In this document: positions 28,900-37,361 of the stretch, in pieces
How the letters are laid out: each line of letters starts with the position of its first letter
Position numbering within the stretch: position 1 is the first letter of the stretch
IMG/VR virus record: IMGVR_UViG_3300042889_002533
Coordinates: 20,921 to 84,920 of that record
DNA length: 64,000 nt
Direction: 5' to 3' (one strand)
Origin: a virus
Notes under the pieces: model-generated
The model's database searches: none
What the model saw: the letters and a program-made list of their open reading frames with translations, nothing else
What the model was told of the DNA's origin: nothing
Position numbers and translations under genes: made by a program

Positions 28900-30251
28900 T
28901 TAAACTTATTATTTTTGACCTGGATGGCGTATTGGTAGATGCAAAGAAAATACATTATGATACGCTTAACCAAGCTCTTTACCAAATAGGTAAGCAGTAT
29001 ATTATAAGTGAAGCTGAACATTTGGCTGTTTATGATGGTCTTAAAACATTTGAAAAGTTAAACATACTTTCACAACGAAAAGCATTACCTATAGGAACGC
29101 ACCAAACGGTTTGGGAAGAAAAACAAAGATTAACAATTGAAGCAATTTCACAATTGCAGTCTGACGCTAAACTTATTGGGATGTGTAGGCAGTTACGTGA
29201 TGATGGTTTTAAACTTGCGTGTTGCAGCAACAGTATTCGCCGTAGTGTATTTGTAATGCTATCACGCCTTGGTATAGCTGAACATATGGATTTGATATAT
29301 TCCAACGAAGATGTAAGACATGGCAAGCCTCATCCTGAAATATATTGGGCTGCAATGAGTGCTCTTGGATTGTTGCCTGAAGATACTCTTGTGGTTGAAG
29401 ATAGCCCGCACGGATTGTTGGCTGCACAGCGTTGTGGTGCTGATGTATTGCGCGTTAAGAATTCCCAGGATCTCACATTGCAAAAAATACAAACACACCT
29501 AAAAAGAAAAGACACTCTTATGAATACAACATGGCAAGATAAAAATTTAAATGTACTTATACCTATGGCTGGTGCAGGCAGTCGATTTGAAAAGGCTGGC
29601 TATACATTCCCAAAACCATTGATTAGTGTACATGGTTCACCTATGATTAAAGTGGTTGTTGATAACTTAAACTTTGATGCACACCACATTTTCATTGCAC
29701 AACGAGAGCATCGCGAAAAATACAATCTTACTTCATTGCTAGGTTTAATCTCTAAGGATTGCGACATTATTGATGTTGATGGATTGACTGAAGGAGCATG
29801 TTGTACTACATTGCTAGCCAAGCATCTTATTGACAACGACTCTCCATTACTTATTGCTAACAGTGATCAGTATCTTGATTGGAACACAAGTGAGTTTATG
29901 TACAAGATGCAAGAACAGGATGTTGATGCTGGTATGGTTACATTCCGCTCAACACATCCAAAATGGAGTTTTGCACGAATTGATAGCGATGGATATGTAA
30001 CAGAGGTTGCCGAAAAGAATCCTATTAGTGATATTGCTACTGCTGGAATTTACTACTGGAAACATGGACGCGACTATGTACGATATGCGGAACAAATGAT
30101 TGCGAAAGAGATTCGTTTTAACAATGAATTTTATGTATGTCCAGTATTCAATCAGGCCGTTGCAGATGGTAAGAGAATTAAAACATATGATATTGATGGT
30201 ATGTGGGGGATTGGAACACCTGAAGACTTAAACACATTTTTAACACGATGA
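28896..30251 (+). CDS. HAD phosphatase - sugar nucleotidyltransferase fusion
   Basis: 451 residues in two domains. Residues 1-200: HAD hydrolase with FDLDGVLVD (motif I), CSNS near 109, KPHPEIY near 146 and VVEDSPHG near 168. Residues 210-451: nucleotidyltransferase with IPMAGAGSRF near 220, FPKPLISV, NSDQYLDW near 325 and a C-terminal WGIGTPEDL. It probably makes an NDP-sugar and removes a sugar phosphate for the adjacent transferases. An internal ATG at 29520 could start a separate nucleotidyltransferase. Confidence 0.88.
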   Translation: MIKLIIFDLDGVLVDAKKIHYDTLNQALYQIGKQYIISEAEHLAVYDGLKTFEKLNILSQRKALPIGTHQTVWEEKQRLTIEAISQLQSDAKLIGMCRQLRDDGFKLACCSNSIRRSVFVMLSRLGIAEHMDLIYSNEDVRHGKPHPEIYWAAMSALGLLPEDTLVVEDSPHGLLAAQRCGADVLRVKNSQDLTLQKIQTHLKRKDTLMNTTWQDKNLNVLIPMAGAGSRFEKAGYTFPKPLISVHGSPMIKVVVDNLNFDAHHIFIAQREHREKYNLTSLLGLISKDCDIIDVDGLTEGACCTTLLAKHLIDNDSPLLIANSDQYLDWNTSEFMYKMQEQDVDAGMVTFRSTHPKWSFARIDSDGYVTEVAEKNPISDIATAGIYYWKHGRDYVRYAEQMIAKEIRFNNEFYVCPVFNQAVADGKRIKTYDIDGMWGIGTPEDLNTFLTR

Positions 30252-30964
30252 AGGTAGCAATATTATTTTTTGGCCAACCGCGTTTTATTGAAAATGCTCA
30301 GGTATTACATACATATAAAAATCTTATAAAAAGATATGATGCTGATGTATTTTGTCATGTGTGGTGGGAAGAATCTGGCATTTACGAAACAGCAACATGT
30401 AGTACATTAAATGGATGCCGCATTCACAAAAATGCAATAGATATAATTAAAGAAAATTATAGGCCAAAAGTTATTGATGTAGAACAGTCTCGTAAATTTT
30501 TTATGCCTATTCAAGTTAAACAGTTTCTTGATGCAAAATTTACGAATAGATTTGAACATTGGAATGAGCGTAATTATGGATGTGTGTTATCACAATTGTA
30601 TAGTATTCAAAGTGTTTCACGATTGTTTGAGCAGTATGAAAAAGAAAATAATCAGAAGTATGATTGGATCTTCTTGGTACGATATGATGGCTATATTCAC
30701 GCATTACCTAGATTAGATCATCCAAAATTGCCACAAGATAAATTTTATATTTCAGATCATCATCCTAATTTTCCTGATTTGGTTTTTTGTTACTCACGAC
30801 GTTTTTGTGATTGGTCGTCAAATGTGTTCGACGACATATCTAGTGTATATCATACAATATGGGAACCATCTGCTGAAGCGTTTAAGAGTGGTAGCTTTTA
30901 CAAAAGATTTACTGCACATGATATAATGCCTACACATATGAAGTGCGATATCATAAGAAATTAG
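30248..30964 (+). CDS. Predicted glycosyltransferase-like protein, copy 2
   Basis: 238 residues. AILFFGQPRFIENAQ start, DVFCHVWW, and RYDGYIHAL near 152. Resembles the 28189 protein in layout. Last gene of the cluster. Confidence 0.68.
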   Translation: MKVAILFFGQPRFIENAQVLHTYKNLIKRYDADVFCHVWWEESGIYETATCSTLNGCRIHKNAIDIIKENYRPKVIDVEQSRKFFMPIQVKQFLDAKFTNRFEHWNERNYGCVLSQLYSIQSVSRLFEQYEKENNQKYDWIFLVRYDGYIHALPRLDHPKLPQDKFYISDHHPNFPDLVFCYSRRFCDWSSNVFDDISSVYHTIWEPSAEAFKSGSFYKRFTAHDIMPTHMKCDIIRN

Positions 30965-30975
30965 AGCCGCATTAT

Positions 30976-30983
30976 TATAAATA
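30976..30983 (+). promoter_or_regulatory. T4-type late promoter (TATAAATA)
   Basis: Lies 12 bp after the glycosyltransferase stop, upstream of the 31042 gene. Confidence 0.6.
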
Positions 30984-30994
30984 AACTCGATTAC

Positions 30995-31014
30995 GCATGT
31001 TCTAGTGAACATGC
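30995..31014 (+). other. Perfect inverted repeat in 5' leader
   Basis: GCATGTTC TAGT GAACATGC: 8-bp stem and 4-nt loop, between the late promoter and the ATG at 31042. No T-run follows, so it is more likely an mRNA stabiliser or translation control hairpin than a terminator. Confidence 0.6.
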
Positions 31015-31041
31015 AACTAATCACAACCAAAATATAAAAAT

Positions 31042-31224
31042 ATGGAAGTAATTATCTCACTGATCGAAAACCAACCATGGTTTGTCATTGTTTCCGCTGT
31101 AGTCACACTTGCAAGTGCAATTGCTGCAGCAACACCAACTCCACAAGCTGGTACGGTATTAGCCAAAATTTATAGTGTTATCGACCTGTTAGCACTTAAC
31201 ATTGGAAAAGCAAAGCAAAAATAA
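31042..31224 (+). CDS. Small late membrane protein, holin candidate
   Basis: 60 residues: membrane segment WFVIVSAVVTLASAIAAA near 13-30, a short turn (TPTPQAG), an amphipathic second segment and a Lys-rich end. Late promoter and hairpin leader upstream. Size and topology would fit a small holin or other membrane protein; there is no endolysin beside it, so the role is open. Confidence 0.6.
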   Translation: MEVIISLIENQPWFVIVSAVVTLASAIAAATPTPQAGTVLAKIYSVIDLLALNIGKAKQK

Positions 31225-31288
31225 TTTGATCTGCTCTTGCAGATACTTTATTTTAATTTACATATGATGCAGTACGCATCCGAAAAAT

Positions 31289-31350
31289 TGCCGATGCATC
31301 TTCTTAGGGTACCCCGCCCTGGGTTCCGATGCATCGGCAGTTTAGTTTTA
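31289..31350 (+). ncRNA. Strong long hairpin between 31042 gene and phoH
   Basis: TGCCGATGCATC (31289-31300) pairs perfectly with GATGCATCGGCA (31328-31339), enclosing AGGG/CCCT. GTTTAGTTTTAT follows. It may be an imperfect terminator or a structured leader of phoH. Confidence 0.65.
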
Positions 31351-31384
31351 TAAGACAATCTCATTAAACAAACAACCAAACAAT

Positions 31385-32155
31385 ATGCCAATCAACCCAA
31401 TCGCACACCGTAGAGAAAAGAAACGTAAGGCCGCCGAAGCAGCAATGTATCATGATGATGCGTTGGCTGGAATTGAAAATGGAATGGCCGCTACCTTTTC
31501 ATACAACTTTAAAATTAAAAAGCCATTTCACTTTAATGAAAATCACAAAGGGTTTTATGATAGTATCAAGTGCGATGACTCCAACATGACTTTTGTTGAT
31601 GGCCCTGCTGGCAGTGCTAAAAGTTATATTGCAGTACTCGCCGCGCTTGAGCTGTTCAAGGAAAAAAAGATTAAGAACGTCATCTATATTCGTAGTGTAA
31701 TTGAGAGCGCTTCACGCAGTATTGGTTCACTACCTGGGGAAGTTGATGACAAGTTCTTGCCATATGCAATGCCACTACTTGAAAAAGTTAAGGAGATTAC
31801 AGATGATGCAACATGCTTGCAACTAAAAACAGCCAACATCATTAGTGCTATTCCCGTCAACTTTTGCCGCGGCTTGACATTTAATGATAGTATAGTAATT
31901 ATTGATGAAGCCCAAAACTTAACCAAAAGTGAGATTGTAACCATCCTTACACGCTTCGGTAAGAACAGCCGTTATGTTGTTTGTGGTGACCTTAAGCAAA
32001 GCGATATTGGCAAGCTTAGCGGCTATAAGGAAATCTACAATAAATTTGATACGCCAGAAGCGGCACAAAACCATATTCATGTATATAAATTTGGACAAAA
32101 CGAAATTGTTCGCAGTAAGATCTTGCGCTTCATTGTTAGCGTTCTTGAAGCATAA
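31385..32155 (+). CDS. phoH: PhoH-like ATPase
   Basis: 256 residues. Walker A GPAGSAKS near residues 76-83, SRSIGSLPGEVDDK near 112, Walker B VIIDEAQN near 174, and GDLKQSDI near 202: the PhoH helicase-like ATPase core, common in marine and T4-like phages. The cellular role is uncertain (RNA metabolism or phosphate stress). Confidence 0.92.
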   Translation: MPINPIAHRREKKRKAAEAAMYHDDALAGIENGMAATFSYNFKIKKPFHFNENHKGFYDSIKCDDSNMTFVDGPAGSAKSYIAVLAALELFKEKKIKNVIYIRSVIESASRSIGSLPGEVDDKFLPYAMPLLEKVKEITDDATCLQLKTANIISAIPVNFCRGLTFNDSIVIIDEAQNLTKSEIVTILTRFGKNSRYVVCGDLKQSDIGKLSGYKEIYNKFDTPEAAQNHIHVYKFGQNEIVRSKILRFIVSVLEA

Positions 32156-32167
32156 TGCATTTTTTCC

Positions 32168-32195
32168 TTTACAATATAATATAACTTGTTATAAT
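32168..32195 (+). promoter_or_regulatory. Sigma70-type promoter without a downstream ORF
   Basis: TTTACA (32168-32173), 16 bp, TATAAT (32190-32195), preceded by TGCATTTTTTCC as in other copies of the module. Confidence 0.75.
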
Positions 32196-32201
32196 AATAT
32201 A

Positions 32202-32345
32202 AGATTCCATTCCGCAACGGCTTCGCATTATACCTTAACAAATCTGGTGTTACCGTAGGTTCCCGCAGGGATGATTGAGAATCGGAGAAAGAGCAGTTAG
32301 ACTCTAATCCCATGGCCGATATGATTCAGCCATGGGATTTTTTTA
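32202..32345 (+). ncRNA. Predicted small RNA of about 140 nt
   Basis: A promoter (32168-32195) and a strong terminator (32306-32345) enclose about 140 bases with no ORF or known RNA. The segment GCAGTTAGACTCTAATCC looks like a tRNA anticodon arm, but no cloverleaf forms. It lies between the converging phoH and helicase genes. Confidence 0.65.
32306..32345 (+). terminator. Rho-independent terminator
   Basis: AATCCCATGGC (32306-32316) with GCCATGGGATT (32329-32339), perfect 11 bp, then a T-run. The T-run is on the + strand only, so it ends the small RNA and phoH transcripts. Confidence 0.92.
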
Positions 32346-34058
32346 TAATACACGAGCTAAGAAGCTGTCGCTGAAGTATCGCTTGTTGCCTTTTATAAAC
32401 TTTGCAGCACGATCATCGAGTATATAAGTTGTGCTCCAATCGTCAGCGTGACGAGTGCTGCGCCCTGCACTTTGTTCAAGTACAGCAGCCGTTTCTCCAA
32501 AGTAAACGTCTTTCTGAAATTTATAGCGGCGACTCCACAATTGGCTGCTTACATTTGGAAAGCTTAATTTGAATATGATGTTGAATCGTGCCAGCTCGTC
32601 ACTCAAGTCGATTCCTGTGAATAGTGATGGCCCGCACAATACAGCATTGCTAGGCAATTCACGAATGCGCTTTAACAGCTCAAGCTTTTCAGCAGTCCCA
32701 TTGTAAGTGTATAGTCGAGCTGCATGTCGTGAGCGGTCAAGTAAACTATTCATAATGACATTTGTTGTTGTATGAATAATGCCGCGTTCACTGCTGTGTG
32801 AGTCAAGCAAGCGATCAATCTTTTTGATTGCAGAGTCGACACTTGCCCGCCCATTGCTATATGACATGTTACTTGTTGCACAACAAACAATTGGACTTTT
32901 TAGCGGATCCCAATCGCTTTGAATATCAATTATGTGTGTTGTAGCTGGGTTTAAGTTCCAGCGCTGTATCAACAATTCAGGCTGCAGCGTAGCGCTCATG
33001 TATATACGCACACCTGCATGTCGCCGAAAATGCTTGTGAAAAAGGTTGTAATCGGAAAGATTATGATATGACCGATCTCCGCCGTCGCCATTGCAAGCAA
33101 CAAGATTGCGAAGCCCATGCACTTCAATCATTTGTGTATAGTCTTCAACTTTACAATGTTGATCTTTAACGTCATCAGCCAGCACAAATAATGCACGTGC
33201 TTCGCGAGGAAGTTTAGCGCTATATTGTTTTAGTGCTTCAGGTGATAAGTTGGCTGGCAAGTATTTTGCAGTCACAGCGGCCTTAACAGTATGAATGTCG
33301 TGAAGAAGATCTGTATAAGCTTTATAAACTCGTTTGAGCGCATCGTGATGTAATGCTGGTGAAACACCTTCGGCATGACTTAATGCATGCTGTAATGCGG
33401 TTTGCAGTGCTTTTGTTGATACCGTAAAAGTAAAGCCGCAATTGTTTAGTGCACCTATTACAGCGTCAATTCTATTAACGACCTTTTCATTAAGGCGACA
33501 CGCAAAGTGACTTTCAATGATGTCAGGTATTTTGTGCGCCTCATCGCATATAACAACGTCACGCCGACAAAACGGCGGGCTCTTATACATTTTGGGCAAG
33601 ACATAATTCATTTGAATTAGCCAATAAGAATAATTCATTAAGACGCGATCGCTTTGGCGTGCAGTGTCCCATCGGGTCAAATAGCCGCATGTAGCAGCGC
33701 AAGGCATTGAAGCAATTGCTTCTTTATTGCTAAGGCCTAAATTGCGGCAAACACCCAATGAGAATTTTTCGCCATTCACGTCGCACGTGTATGTGTCAAT
33801 GCCAGAAATACTTGTCACGTCGGAATGAAGTGAAGAAAATTTTCCTTTGCAGTCAACTTCATACTGTTGCTGTAAACTTTTTTCGCTTGTTAGTATATAT
33901 GACTTTTGCCCGTTTGCTTTAAGCAGCCGCGAAAGTTCAAGAGCAATAAGACTTTTTCCAGTGCCTGTTGGCGCTTGAATAAAAATGTCATGTTTCCCAT
34001 TTTCTATGGCTGCTTGAATTTCAAGCAGCGCCTCTTTTTGTGCTTCTCGTAATTGCAT
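32343..34058 (-). CDS. DinG/XPD-type superfamily 2 helicase
   Basis: 571 residues. Walker A APTGTGKS (29-36), DEAH box VVICDEAHKIP near 175, ATLQPE-type motif near 354 and motif VI QSAGRSTRH near 537. Four cysteines (YTC, GVC, MPC, ATC) lie between Walker A and the DEAH box, where XPD and DinG hold a 4Fe-4S cluster. It should unwind DNA 5' to 3' and may act in replication or repair. It is the only leftward gene in this part and has its own promoter. Confidence 0.9.
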   Translation of the reverse strand: MQLREAQKEALLEIQAAIENGKHDIFIQAPTGTGKSLIALELSRLLKANGQKSYILTSEKSLQQQYEVDCKGKFSSLHSDVTSISGIDTYTCDVNGEKFSLGVCRNLGLSNKEAIASMPCAATCGYLTRWDTARQSDRVLMNYSYWLIQMNYVLPKMYKSPPFCRRDVVICDEAHKIPDIIESHFACRLNEKVVNRIDAVIGALNNCGFTFTVSTKALQTALQHALSHAEGVSPALHHDALKRVYKAYTDLLHDIHTVKAAVTAKYLPANLSPEALKQYSAKLPREARALFVLADDVKDQHCKVEDYTQMIEVHGLRNLVACNGDGGDRSYHNLSDYNLFHKHFRRHAGVRIYMSATLQPELLIQRWNLNPATTHIIDIQSDWDPLKSPIVCCATSNMSYSNGRASVDSAIKKIDRLLDSHSSERGIIHTTTNVIMNSLLDRSRHAARLYTYNGTAEKLELLKRIRELPSNAVLCGPSLFTGIDLSDELARFNIIFKLSFPNVSSQLWSRRYKFQKDVYFGETAAVLEQSAGRSTRHADDWSTTYILDDRAAKFIKGNKRYFSDSFLARVL

Positions 34059-34066
34059 CAGGTATT

Positions 34067-34131
34067 ATTATAATCAAAAAATAGGCATATGTAAACAAAA
34101 AAAATGACTCCGTTGAATATCAACGAGTTAC
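34067..34131 (-). promoter_or_regulatory. Promoter module for the helicase, minus strand
   Basis: On the minus strand: GTAACTCGTTGATATTCAAC (34131-34112), TTTACA (34095-34090), 17 bp, TATAAT (34072-34067). The element has the same orientation to the promoter as in the + strand copies, and lies back to back with the 34.2-kb promoter. Confidence 0.85.
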
Positions 34132-34162
34132 GGCAAAAAATACATTTCACTAAAAAAAGTCC

Positions 34163-34204
34163 TTTACAAGTGGGCATTTTTAGAGTACAATGATCACGTA
34201 AGCA
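34163..34204 (+). promoter_or_regulatory. Repeated promoter, copy at 34.2 kb
   Basis: TTTACA (34163-34168), 17 bp, TACAAT (34186-34191), leader CGTAAGCA. Divergent from the helicase promoter. Confidence 0.8.
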
Positions 34205-34444
34205 ATGGCAACCACCTACCTCACCGAACCTCAAATGGATCAGCTGATTATTCAAGTTCAGCGACTCCGAAAAGGACATAAGCTGAATTCTTTGCGTAAA
34301 AGATACACCGTAATTGTTGATGATGCGCATCACTATTTCCGCAGCACAACCACTTTAAGGAAGTTCTTAAACTCCTGTGTTTTTCCTGAAAACTTTCGGA
34401 TTTTCCGCAATTTTGACAAGGGCGTCAGCATAAATCTTGACTAA
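34205..34444 (+). CDS. Small basic protein
   Basis: 79 residues, Arg/Lys-rich, no recognised domain. The ATG lies within the conserved leader, unlike other copies; a further promoter starts right after the gene. Confidence 0.6.
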   Translation: MATTYLTEPQMDQLIIQVQRLRKGHKLNSLRKRYTVIVDDAHHYFRSTTTLRKFLNSCVFPENFRIFRNFDKGVSINLD

Positions 34445-34467
34445 ATGCATTTTTCTGAAAAAAGTCC

Positions 34468-34512
34468 TTTACAAGTGGGATTTTTTAGTGTATAATAATC
34501 TCGTAAGGAACC
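34468..34512 (+). promoter_or_regulatory. Repeated promoter, copy at 34.5 kb
   Basis: TTTACA (34468-34473), 17 bp, TATAAT (34491-34496), leader GTAAGGAACCAC before the ATG at 34518. Confidence 0.88.
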
Positions 34513-34517
34513 ACAAT

Positions 34518-34739
34518 ATGTATAAATTCACTAAAACCGAATACTGCCATACACCAATATCCATGGGCGGAGGGACTGGAGTCGAAACCAAAGTTTCATT
34601 CAGCCGCTCGCCCAAGTTGGCTGCATCACTGCAAGGAGTAATTGTTCGCACTGTTCGCGGTGATTGTGAATGTCCTCAACTAACCTACATCCGCTTTGAG
34701 CGCGATGGTATGATTCTTAGCGAAGGCTGGATTGACTAA
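34518..34739 (+). CDS. Small hypothetical protein
   Basis: 73 residues beginning MYKFTKTEYCHTPISMGGG. Start fixed by the promoter and leader; a longer frame from 34437 crosses the promoter. Confidence 0.72.
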   Translation: MYKFTKTEYCHTPISMGGGTGVETKVSFSRSPKLAASLQGVIVRTVRGDCECPQLTYIRFERDGMILSEGWID

Positions 34740-34750
34740 ACTACACTCAT

Positions 34751-35089
34751 ATGAAATTGATTGAAACCACCTCTTTTGGATATAAGTTTGAAACTAGCAA
34801 CGGGTGCACTTTTACACGTGAGCGCTTGAAGCCGTGCCACATTGCATATGAACTTGATGGCTGGTATGGCTCACGTTCGCTATATGAACTTACTGAGCAT
34901 GACCTCATAACTTTTCCTGAAGCTACTCACCGCATTGCATTGACACAAGATCGCTCGCAAGATGATCCATTTTTTATTACTGTTCCTTGCTGGATTAAGA
35001 ACGGAACCAAACATCAGCTGCAATACATTTCCGACGATGATCAAAACTTTGATCAAGTAAAAATCAAAAAAGTATACGACTTCTCCTAA
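34751..35089 (+). CDS. Hypothetical protein
   Basis: 112 residues, beta-rich, no recognised domain. Confidence 0.75.
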   Translation: MKLIETTSFGYKFETSNGCTFTRERLKPCHIAYELDGWYGSRSLYELTEHDLITFPEATHRIALTQDRSQDDPFFITVPCWIKNGTKHQLQYISDDDQNFDQVKIKKVYDFS

Positions 35090-35092
35090 ATT

Positions 35093-35386
35093 ATGACAAA
35101 ACTTGAAGAACTAAACATCGATCTTGAAATTCACGAAGCATCGTACGCAAAGCTGTTTGACCCAGCATACGTTGCGTATTGGCTTAAATTTAAAAAACTT
35201 GATGTGAATCTTTTAATCCCATCTTATATTAAAATCATCAAAAGTATCAAGGATGAAATTGCAATGATTGAAAGCAAAAAGAAACCGAAGGCTGAGTCAA
35301 CAGCTAAGGTGAAGAAAGCTACTAAAACAGCTGTAAAGACAAAGAAAACAGCTAAAACCGCGACAAAGAAAACACCTAAAAAATGA
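35093..35386 (+). CDS. Protein with lysine/alanine/threonine-rich tail
   Basis: 97 residues. The last 35 residues are repeats of KKATKTAVKTKK type, like histone H1 tails, and probably bind nucleic acid. N-terminal 60 residues are a helical domain of unknown type. Confidence 0.78.
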   Translation: MTKLEELNIDLEIHEASYAKLFDPAYVAYWLKFKKLDVNLLIPSYIKIIKSIKDEIAMIESKKKPKAESTAKVKKATKTAVKTKKTAKTATKKTPKK

Positions 35387-35574
35387 GTGAAATAAAACTT
35401 ACTAAAGAAGAAGACGTATTGCTGCGAAGCATGCTAAGAGGAATCATCGCTATTGCGGCTGGTGAGCAACAAGCAGCTGCTCTGTTTGACAATCAACAAC
35501 TACAAAGTGGAAATGTTCAAACCGTCAATCGTATGGTTGACTATACCAAAAATTTTATCAGAGAAAACGCTTAA
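35383..35574 (+). CDS. Small helical protein
   Basis: 63 residues, overlaps the previous stop by 4 bp. No recognised domain. Confidence 0.72.
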   Translation: MSEIKLTKEEDVLLRSMLRGIIAIAAGEQQAAALFDNQQLQSGNVQTVNRMVDYTKNFIRENA

Positions 35575-35575
35575 A

Positions 35576-36574
35576 ATGAAACTAGCAACAATTGAACGCA
35601 TTCAAAGCATCACTGCACATCCTAATGCAGACAAGCTTGATCTTGCCACCGTAAGCGGCTATACTTGTATTGTAGGTCGCGATCAATATGCCGTCGGAGA
35701 AGCTGTTGTGCTGATTCAACCAGATACACTATTGCCTGAAGCGCCGTGGAGCGAGATGTTCCGCAAGCGCAGTAATCGTGTTCGTGCTATGAAGTTGAGA
35801 GGCGAATGGAGCTTTGGTATTGTGATGCCATTTTCTACATTCTTTGATGGCATACTGCCAGTGCATTCACTAGCTCCTGGCTGTGAAGTAAGTCATCTGA
35901 TTGGAGTCGCCAAGTATGAGCAGCCACAACCGCAGCAACTTGATGCAATGGGTTACCCACCATCTGGATTGCCAAAGACTGATGAAGAGCGCTATCAGAA
36001 CCTTGACGGAACTCTTCCTTATGGCGAACGCGTTGACATCACTCTTAAGATTGATGGCTCAAGTGCAACCTATTTCTGCAAGATGAATGCAGAGACTGGC
36101 GAATATGAAACTGGAATCTGCAGCCGTTCATTGCGCCTCAAACCAGAGTGTGAAAATAACTATACGCGAGCAGAAGCACGCTACAACATTTTAGCTAAGC
36201 TTAAAGAATATTGCGTCAACAACGGCGTTAGTCTTGCGGTGCGAGGAGAGGTATATGGCGCCGGCATTCAAGCGTTTAGTACCAATCCGCATGCCGGAGG
36301 AGAAGTAAATTTTGCATTGTTTAGCGTATGGGATTTTGAGAAACATGAATACGCTAAACCGTCAGATCTTCACTATTATGCTAACCTAGGCTATGCACTC
36401 AGCATTCCTTGCGTGCCTTGCATTGAAAAGGATGTGGTGTTGACTCCCGAGATTGTCAAGTATTACGCACAGGGGATTGATCGCATTGCTGACAAGCCGT
36501 TTGAAGGAGTTGTAGTCAAGCACCACTCTGGTTCTTTTAAAGTTTTGAGCCTATCATACGATGAGCGCAAATAA
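35576..36574 (+). CDS. RNA ligase, DRB0094 (Rnl5) type
   Basis: 332 residues. An N-terminal OB-like module (IERIQSITAHPNADKLDLA) precedes the nucleotidyltransferase core with the adenylation lysine in TLKIDGSS (K158). Later motifs include RGEVYGAG near 222, FALFSVWDF and FEGVVVKHHSGSFKVLS at the end. An N-terminal OB domain is the layout of Deinococcus DraRnl. It could repair tRNAs cut by host defences, which fits the large tRNA array. Start at 35576; a frame from 35453 overlaps the previous gene. Confidence 0.9.
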   Translation: MKLATIERIQSITAHPNADKLDLATVSGYTCIVGRDQYAVGEAVVLIQPDTLLPEAPWSEMFRKRSNRVRAMKLRGEWSFGIVMPFSTFFDGILPVHSLAPGCEVSHLIGVAKYEQPQPQQLDAMGYPPSGLPKTDEERYQNLDGTLPYGERVDITLKIDGSSATYFCKMNAETGEYETGICSRSLRLKPECENNYTRAEARYNILAKLKEYCVNNGVSLAVRGEVYGAGIQAFSTNPHAGGEVNFALFSVWDFEKHEYAKPSDLHYYANLGYALSIPCVPCIEKDVVLTPEIVKYYAQGIDRIADKPFEGVVVKHHSGSFKVLSLSYDERK

Positions 36575-37016
36575 AAACATTGACCTGAGCAAATACCGCT
36601 ATGTCTATTATGTAGATTCTGGAGAATTGTATGAAGTTGATGGATGGCATAACCTAGGGCGTTACTCTGATGTAGGCGGTCTTGTGGCCTATGAAGTAAA
36701 GAGCTGGAAACCGTTTCGAGTACGCCGTCTTATTGACGGATTGGTGGTTGACAATAAAGCTGACAATAAAGCTGCATTTCTCGGTTTTCTCCGCATTCTC
36801 CAGCCATGCATTATCAACGAGTTACAACTTTTTTCACAATTTATGCATTTTTTCCTTTACAAGCCGCTTTTTTTAGTGTATAATAATCTCGTAAGGCAAA
36901 CCACCACACCATATGACCAACACCACACTATCATCCCACATCGTCAGTCTCAATGCCGCAACTCTCGCTTGGGTTGCAGAAGATCCGACAAACCGCGGTG
37001 CGTGCACCTACACTGA
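36561..37016 (+). CDS. Hypothetical protein with doubtful C-terminus
   Basis: 151 residues as read. The first 75 residues look like a normal protein (YRYVYYVDSGELYEVDG). From about 36790 the frame runs through the promoter module and 100 bases into the next gene, and composition changes. The true gene may have lost its stop. Start overlaps the ligase end by 14 bp. Confidence 0.55.
   Translation: MSANKNIDLSKYRYVYYVDSGELYEVDGWHNLGRYSDVGGLVAYEVKSWKPFRVRRLIDGLVVDNKADNKAAFLGFLRILQPCIINELQLFSQFMHFFLYKPLFLVYNNLVRQTTTPYDQHHTIIPHRQSQCRNSRLGCRRSDKPRCVHLH
36811..36900 (+). promoter_or_regulatory. Repeated promoter module, copy at 36.9 kb
   Basis: TTTACA (36856-36861), 17 bp, TATAAT (36879-36884), leader GTAAGGCAAACCACCAC. 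The upstream element here is inverted and partial (TTATCAACGAGTTAC, 36811-36825). Confidence 0.88.
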
Positions 37017-37344
37017 GGATATGTCCTATTGGAATGAGATGGGCGTTTGCACAGTGGAAGACTTTCAACGCAACGAGCTGGAATCCACAATTTGGGATTT
37101 GTACAAAAGCGTGCATGGAATCCGCCCTCGTTGGGTAAACTTCAAGGAAATGTCAATCGAGGATCTTGAGAAAACCATTACAAGTCTCCACGAGACGGCC
37201 GCATGGCATGCCGAAATGGAGGAGAAATATGCCGCTCAACAAAAGATTGAGGACGCATGGCGTGCCGAAGTGGATGCACACGAAGTCACTCTTTGCATTC
37301 CAGGTGAATTGCAATTCGTCCGTGGAACCTGGGCTGTCGCTTAA
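36913..37344 (+). CDS. Acidic hypothetical protein
   Basis: 143 residues, Glu/Trp-rich, mostly helical; no family recognised. First gene after the promoter. Confidence 0.78.
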   Translation: MTNTTLSSHIVSLNAATLAWVAEDPTNRGACTYTEDMSYWNEMGVCTVEDFQRNELESTIWDLYKSVHGIRPRWVNFKEMSIEDLEKTITSLHETAAWHAEMEEKYAAQQKIEDAWRAEVDAHEVTLCIPGELQFVRGTWAVA

Positions 37345-37361
37345 TATTTAAATCTAACATT

